DNA of 19,498 nt from assembly GCA_021784715.1 (NCBI GenBank), contig JAJYHP010000189.1, positions 1 through 19,498 of the forward strand, read 5' to 3'. Within the stretch, counting starts at the first letter, position 1. Every line of letters starts with the position of its first letter. The notes under the pieces are model-generated. The model was not told the DNA's origin. It did no database searches and saw only the letters and a list, made by a program, of their open reading frames with translations. A program made the position numbers and the translations under genes. Below are positions 15,812 through 19,498 of this stretch, piece after piece. The stretch is from a bacterium (GTDB lineage: Bacteria > Eremiobacterota > Eremiobacteria > Baltobacterales > Baltobacteraceae).

Positions 15812-17403
15812 AATCGTTCCGCTTTCTTCTGCTGGCGATCTGCGTGTTCGGTGCAGCCTTACGGTTGCACGGCATACATAACCCGATCCTCGACCATCCG
15901 AATTGGCGTCAAGGCGATACCGCGAACATCGCGCGGAATTTCTATCGTCTCAACGGCAATATACTCTACCCGCAAACCAACTACGACGGGCCGCCGCCGC
16001 ACTACGTCGAACTGGAGTTGCAGATCGTCCCGTATCTCGCGGCGGCGCTCTATCATCTCTTCGGCATCCACCCGATTTTCGGACGCCTGCTCAGCCTCGG
16101 TTTCAGCGTCGCCACCATTGCGGTGATCGGGCTCTTCGGACGATGGCTTTTCGACGACGCACTCGCCGGGCTCGTCGCCGCGCTTGCGTTTGCGATCTTT
16201 CCCGGAAGCATTTATTACGGTCGCACCTTCACGCCCGATGCAGCGATGGTCTTCTTCTTGACGGCGGCGCTCTATGCAACGGCGCGGCTTCTGCTGGAAG
16301 ATCTCGCCGTCGAACCGCGCCGCCTCGCGCGCGCCGCGGGGCTCTGCACCCTGGCGTTACTTGCTAAACCCGTCGCGCTGGCCGGCCTCTTTGCCGCACT
16401 TGGCCCGCTCGTCGAGCGCCTGCGCGCAAAACACGCGATTCGGCCGACCGCATTGATCGTGCTGGGGTTCGTCCCGCTGGCGATCCTCGAGATGTACGAT
16501 CACGCAGTGCGCGCGCACGCGCAATGGCTCTGGGCGAGCGGCATTCTCGCCAAGCACGTCCTTCCGCACCTCATCGGATCGTTTACCTCGATTCACGCCT
16601 TCGCGTGGCAGGTCAAGCATGCGCTCTTCGGCCTCAACCTGTTCCGGATCACGATGTTGGGGACGATCGGAAGCATCGTGGCTTTCCTCTCCCTCTTCAC
16701 TCTGCCGCGCGTGAAGATGCGCTCGCCGTTGCTCCTCCCGCTCTGGTTTCTCGGCGCGGCGCTCTACACATATGCGGTGATCGCCGTCGAACGCGTCGAT
16801 TATTATCTCTTTTTGCTGCTCCCGCCATGCGCGCTTGCGATCGGCGGCGCCGCCGTCTGGGCGCGCGATCGTTTCGGCCGCGAACCTCGCACGAGGTTCG
16901 CTCTCGCCGCCGGCGGGACGATCCTCGGTGCGGCGGTCCTGATCGGTGGGCTGACGGCGATCGCGCCCTATTACCGCTATAGCAAAACGGCATATCGCAA
17001 TGCCGTCGCCCTCGACCGTGCGCTTCCGCGGAACGCCTTACCCGTTATCGCTCACTACGGCCCCGATATCTTTTACTATATGGACCGATTCGGATGGGAG
17101 GAGGATCCCTATCTCTGGACGCCCTTCGATGAAGAGAGCGCTATCGCGAAAGGATCGAGATATTTCATCTCGATCGAAGATACACGCTTCCGCAAGAATC
17201 TCGAACTCTGCGCGTGGATGTCGCGCTTCCCGGTCGTCCGTTTTCCCGGCGTCAGCTGGCCGGTCTACCACACCTCGTTACGAGCGATCCTTCCGGGGGC
17301 GCGGAAGCGCTGGCGCGCATTCCGCCGTGCCGAACGCGCGGGTGTGGGGCGCGCCTTCCTCACCGCGCACGGACTCTGCGTGCTCCACTCAGGGAAGGGG
17401 TAG
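15808..17403 (+). CDS. ArnT/GT39-like GT-C glycosyltransferase
   Basis: This 531-residue multi-pass membrane protein starts at GTG 15808, overlapping the GtrA stop (GTGA). After the first span it has an outer loop, DHPNWRQGDTANIARNFY (29-46), with acidic residues Asp29 and Asp37 where ArnT/PMT-type enzymes keep catalytic aspartates. Further spans follow, including a GRTFTPDAAMVFFLTAALY segment usual in the family, and a soluble C-terminal tail from about residue 400. It probably transfers a sugar from a polyprenyl-phosphate carrier to a lipid, protein or glycan on the outer face. The last 15 bases overlap the end of the convergent lipoprotein gene. The donor and acceptor are not readable from the sequence. 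Confidence 0.84.
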   Translation: MKSFRFLLLAICVFGAALRLHGIHNPILDHPNWRQGDTANIARNFYRLNGNILYPQTNYDGPPPHYVELELQIVPYLAAALYHLFGIHPIFGRLLSLGFSVATIAVIGLFGRWLFDDALAGLVAALAFAIFPGSIYYGRTFTPDAAMVFFLTAALYATARLLLEDLAVEPRRLARAAGLCTLALLAKPVALAGLFAALGPLVERLRAKHAIRPTALIVLGFVPLAILEMYDHAVRAHAQWLWASGILAKHVLPHLIGSFTSIHAFAWQVKHALFGLNLFRITMLGTIGSIVAFLSLFTLPRVKMRSPLLLPLWFLGAALYTYAVIAVERVDYYLFLLLPPCALAIGGAAVWARDRFGREPRTRFALAAGGTILGAAVLIGGLTAIAPYYRYSKTAYRNAVALDRALPRNALPVIAHYGPDIFYYMDRFGWEEDPYLWTPFDEESAIAKGSRYFISIEDTRFRKNLELCAWMSRFPVVRFPGVSWPVYHTSLRAILPGARKRWRAFRRAERAGVGRAFLTAHGLCVLHSGKG

Positions 17404-18060
17404 TAGCGACGCGCCTCCGAGGTTCGAGGAACTCGATGCCGCAGCGTTGGGAACGCCGGAGCTGACCAGCTGTCGATAGGCGATCAAGCGATTGGTGTTC
17501 CGCGCAACGTCGAGCTCTAATTCGTACGACGCCTTAATCGCCGAGGTCAGATCGGCGGTGTCGTAGGTATAGGAAAAGCGATGGAGGTTGCGGACGATCG
17601 CCCTATTAGCGATATCGAGCTGCGCGTACGCCTCGAGAATGCGGCGCGCGGCGCTGCGATAGGTCGGATAGTTCGAGCTGACGATGCTCTGTTTGAGGCT
17701 CGCGCTCTCAATCTCGGCTCGAAGTGCCTGCAGGCGCAGGTCCTTCGGCGCGATATGCTCCGCCTGGCGGATCGTCCCCAGCGCGCCTTGAAGGTCGCCG
17801 AGCGTATATTGCTTGTGGGCGAGGTCGGCGGCGGCGGCTACATACCCTTCGCGCACGGTTGTATCGTGCGGATCGATCTTGAGAGCGAGGCGATAGGAGA
17901 GCTCGGCGCCGCGAACGTCGCCGCGAGCGAGTGCGAGGCGCCCTTGGTGAACGCGCGTCTGGGCGATCCAGGAGGCGACGGAATGCGCGCACCCGCTCAG
18001 CGCAAGCATCGAAGCAACGAGTGCGAGCGAGCGGGCTCTAGAAGTGAACGTGGACGGCAA
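17389..18060 (-). CDS. TPR-containing lipoprotein of unknown function
   Basis: This 223-residue protein has a lipoprotein signal peptide (SLALVASMLALSGC, lipidated Cys24). A helical region from about 33 to 115 holds two TPR-like units: RLALARGDVRGAELSYRLAL (about 41-60) and QYTLGDLQGALGTIRQAEHI (about 84-103). The remainder is predicted helical and ends in a Ser/Leu/Pro-rich tail. I do not recognise a specific family. The ATG at 18060 has a strong ribosome site, GAGGAGGT, eight bases upstream (minus strand of 18069-18076) inside the Amj gene, which it overlaps by 23 bases. The overlap indicates co-expression with the flippase. TPR lipoproteins commonly act as envelope scaffolds, as in BamD-like or secretion-linked proteins, but no such partner is visible here. 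Confidence 0.82.
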   Translation of the reverse strand: MPSTFTSRARSLALVASMLALSGCAHSVASWIAQTRVHQGRLALARGDVRGAELSYRLALKIDPHDTTVREGYVAAAADLAHKQYTLGDLQGALGTIRQAEHIAPKDLRLQALRAEIESASLKQSIVSSNYPTYRSAARRILEAYAQLDIANRAIVRNLHRFSYTYDTADLTSAIKASYELELDVARNTNRLIAYRQLVSSGVPNAAASSSSNLGGASLLPLP

Positions 18061-18919
18061 AGCGGGCTACCTCCTCGATCAAAAGCGCTGCAGGGACGAA
18101 GAGCAACTGCGAGAGTATCGTACCGATTATTGCCGTCAGCGACAAGTAGAAGACCATCGAACGTACCTCGTCGATGTTGCGTTTACCGTGGATCGCTTGG
18201 TCGGTAATCATTGACGACGTCGGATCGACGAAGAGCGTAAAGGCGATGGTCCCGATACCGTTAATGACGCCGGAGAGACTAATCGCGGTGCGCGAAACGG
18301 CCGGATCGAAGACCGAGGCGAGAAACGAAGCTTGAACGCCGATTGCGTAGACCGCCATCACCAACACGTTGAAGATCAACATCCGTCGCGGTAATCGCCG
18401 CCATTGAAACGAGCGTAATTGAGCGAGGGTCGGCAAATGTTGCGCCCGTAAAACCTCCAAAAAAATACGCGGGTGCAACAAGCGGACGACGGCATGCGGC
18501 ACCGAGCCGCGTGCCTCAAACGAGGCGACGCCGCGCCGGAACAGATAGGCAAACATCGGCAGGAAGAGCGCGAAGACGATCATCCCGAAGGTTCCCGCGA
18601 GGACGATCAATCGCAGTTGTATTTCGAAGGTATGCTGCCAGAGCGCGACGTCGCCGGGATGATGGCGGTAGCGCAGCACCGCGTGTCCGGCGGTGTCCGA
18701 GAGCGGCCCCACAAAAAACGCCGAGAAGAGATTGGCGAGGCGCCCGGTCGTAACGAAGAGATTGAAGAGCGAGATCGAGGTAGCGATGCGCTTGGTCTGC
18801 ACGCCGGCGAGGCGAGCGGCGTATGCCCCGATCGTCACGCCCTGCACGATGAACGTGATGAGCATCGCGCCCCAGAGCTTCCCCGAAAAGAGATGCGGTA
18901 TCAGCGGAAGGCTATGCAC
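18038..18919 (-). CDS. amj: Amj-family (DUF2837) lipid II flippase
   Basis: This 293-residue membrane protein resembles Bacillus Amj (alternate to MurJ), which moves undecaprenyl-linked peptidoglycan precursor across the membrane. The diagnostic N-terminal part is present: ITFIVQGVTIGAYAARLAG, then VQTKRIATSISLFNLFVTTGRLANLFSAFFVGPLSD, and later ISLSGVINGIGTIAFTLFVDPTSSMITDQ. About six hydrophobic spans are visible. I start at GTG 18919 (VHSLPLIPHLFSGK), with GGGAG six bases upstream and an 8-base overlap with the preceding protease gene; the longer open frame to 19021 adds only arginine-rich sequence read across that gene. It shares the transcript with the TPR lipoprotein. Whether it is the main flippase or a MurJ backup cannot be told from this window. 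Confidence 0.83.
   Translation of the reverse strand: MHSLPLIPHLFSGKLWGAMLITFIVQGVTIGAYAARLAGVQTKRIATSISLFNLFVTTGRLANLFSAFFVGPLSDTAGHAVLRYRHHPGDVALWQHTFEIQLRLIVLAGTFGMIVFALFLPMFAYLFRRGVASFEARGSVPHAVVRLLHPRIFLEVLRAQHLPTLAQLRSFQWRRLPRRMLIFNVLVMAVYAIGVQASFLASVFDPAVSRTAISLSGVINGIGTIAFTLFVDPTSSMITDQAIHGKRNIDEVRSMVFYLSLTAIIGTILSQLLFVPAALLIEEVARFAVHVHF
18069..18076 (-). promoter_or_regulatory. Strong Shine-Dalgarno site for the TPR lipoprotein
   Basis: GAGGAGGT on the minus strand lies eight bases before ATG 18060 and within the coding sequence of the upstream flippase gene. It confirms the overlapping start. Confidence 0.7.
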
Positions 18920-19498
18920 CGCGCGCTCCCCATCCGATCTCGGCGGCAGCCGTCGGCCCGACGAGCGCGAGCGCGCGTTGTTGCGGCGTAAAGGCGAGTC
19001 GGGCGACCTCAAGTACCGCATCGGTGCTCACCGCATCGATCTGCGCCTCGATCTCCTCTTGCGGAATCTCGCGGCTGTGGACGAGTTCTTGGCGCCCGAG
19101 GCGCATCATGCGGCTCGACGTGCTCTCAAGGCCGAGCATCATGCTGCCCTTCAGGTGTTCCTTCGCCTGTCGCAGCTCTTCGTTGCCGACCGGTTCGCTC
19201 GCAAGCCGATCGACCTCATCGAGAATCGTGTCGATGCACGGCTGGGCGTTTTTTAACGACGTGCCGGCATAAACGGCGAGGCTACCGGCCTCGCGATAGG
19301 TGCTTCCGTACGCCGTAATCGTATAGACGAGCCCGCGTTTCTCGCGAACTTCCTGAAAGAGCCGGCTCGACATTCCGCCGCCGAGAATCGTCTGCGCGAC
19401 CGAGAGTGCGTAACGCCGGTCGTCGCGCGCGCTGACGCTCGGGCCGCCGAGAACGAGATGCACCTGCTCGATATCTTTACTTCGACGCACGAGCGAGG
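18912..19498 (-). CDS. M16-family (insulinase-like) peptidase, C-terminal part (partial)
   Basis: The coding frame enters from the right edge and ends in TAG at 18912, giving about 195 residues of the C-terminal part of an M16 peptidase. The strongest match is ILGGGMSSRLFQEVREKRGLVY followed by TAYGSTYREAGSLAVYAGT, the conserved Arg/Tyr-containing region of the second M16 domain. In this family that region (LFxxxRExxGLxYxv) binds substrate. The HxxEH zinc site lies in the N-terminal domain outside the window, so activity cannot be judged here. A partial frame start at 19490 is just an internal GTG codon. It overlaps the Amj start by 8 bases, so it is probably the first visible gene of this minus-strand operon. 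Confidence 0.9.
   Translation of the reverse strand, partial: SLVRRSKDIEQVHLVLGGPSVSARDDRRYALSVAQTILGGGMSSRLFQEVREKRGLVYTITAYGSTYREAGSLAVYAGTSLKNAQPCIDTILDEVDRLASEPVGNEELRQAKEHLKGSMMLGLESTSSRMMRLGRQELVHSREIPQEEIEAQIDAVSTDAVLEVARLAFTPQQRALALVGPTAAAEIGWGARGA

Noticed and set aside
18920..19021. Extended N-terminus of the Amj protein
   Set aside because: It lies wholly inside the M16 gene and is Arg-rich, while GTG 18919 has a good ribosome site and leads directly into the membrane domain.
1..19498. tRNA, rRNA, insertion sequence, prophage or toxin-antitoxin genes
   Set aside because: Coding genes fill almost the entire window, gaps are at most about 55 bases, and no transposase, integrase or inverted-repeat ends were seen.

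Overview
This is a GC-rich bacterial window packed with genes and few gaps. I find 16 protein-coding genes (two run off the ends), no RNA gene, no mobile element and no CRISPR array. No gene-free stretch exceeds about 60 bases; the longest are 7798-7852 and 13824-13872. The combination of lipoproteins with Gly-rich linkers after the lipobox, Pro-Thr spacers, many GTG/TTG starts, an Amj-type flippase and a GlpX-type phosphatase would suit a deep-branching soil lineage such as Candidatus Eremiobacterota. That placement is an impression from style and gene content, not a demonstrated assignment.

Layout. (1) Plus strand, 1-3612: the last codons of an upstream gene, a LuxC-type acyl-CoA reductase, a class III PLP aminotransferase and a Gfo/Idh/MocA oxidoreductase. 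All are joined by 1-4 base overlaps, so this is one operon entering from the left. An acyl thioester to aldehyde to amine route is a reasonable inference. (2) Minus strand, 13823 down to 3644: eight genes in one direction, in the order glpX (class II fructose-1,6-bisphosphatase), a dihydrolipoamide-dehydrogenase-like flavoprotein, a nitrilase-fold glutaminase, NAD synthetase (nadE), a Met8/SirC-like protein, cinA, and two paralogous lipoprotein subtilases. The first six overlap each other. The middle of the run has an NAD-metabolism theme: glutaminase plus synthetase make NAD, and CinA can deamidate NMN back to the NadE substrate pathway. (3) Plus strand, 13873-17403: a PIG-V-like GT-C mannosyltransferase, a GtrA-family membrane protein and an ArnT/GT39-like glycosyltransferase, again overlapping, and probably divergently transcribed from glpX. 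(4) Minus strand, 19498 down to 17389: the C-terminal part of an M16 zinc-protease-family protein, an Amj-type lipid II flippase and a TPR lipoprotein. The lipoprotein gene overlaps the 3' end of the GT39 gene tail to tail.

Much of the window concerns the cell envelope: exported lipoprotein proteases, polyprenyl-linked glycosyl transfer, lipid flipping and a TPR lipoprotein. The central minus-strand genes are cytoplasmic NAD and redox metabolism. No known defence or mobile system is visible. The points most worth following up are the LuxC-aminotransferase operon, the split glutamine-dependent NAD synthetase next to cinA, the Met8-like protein with an altered nucleotide-binding motif, and the duplicated subtilases.
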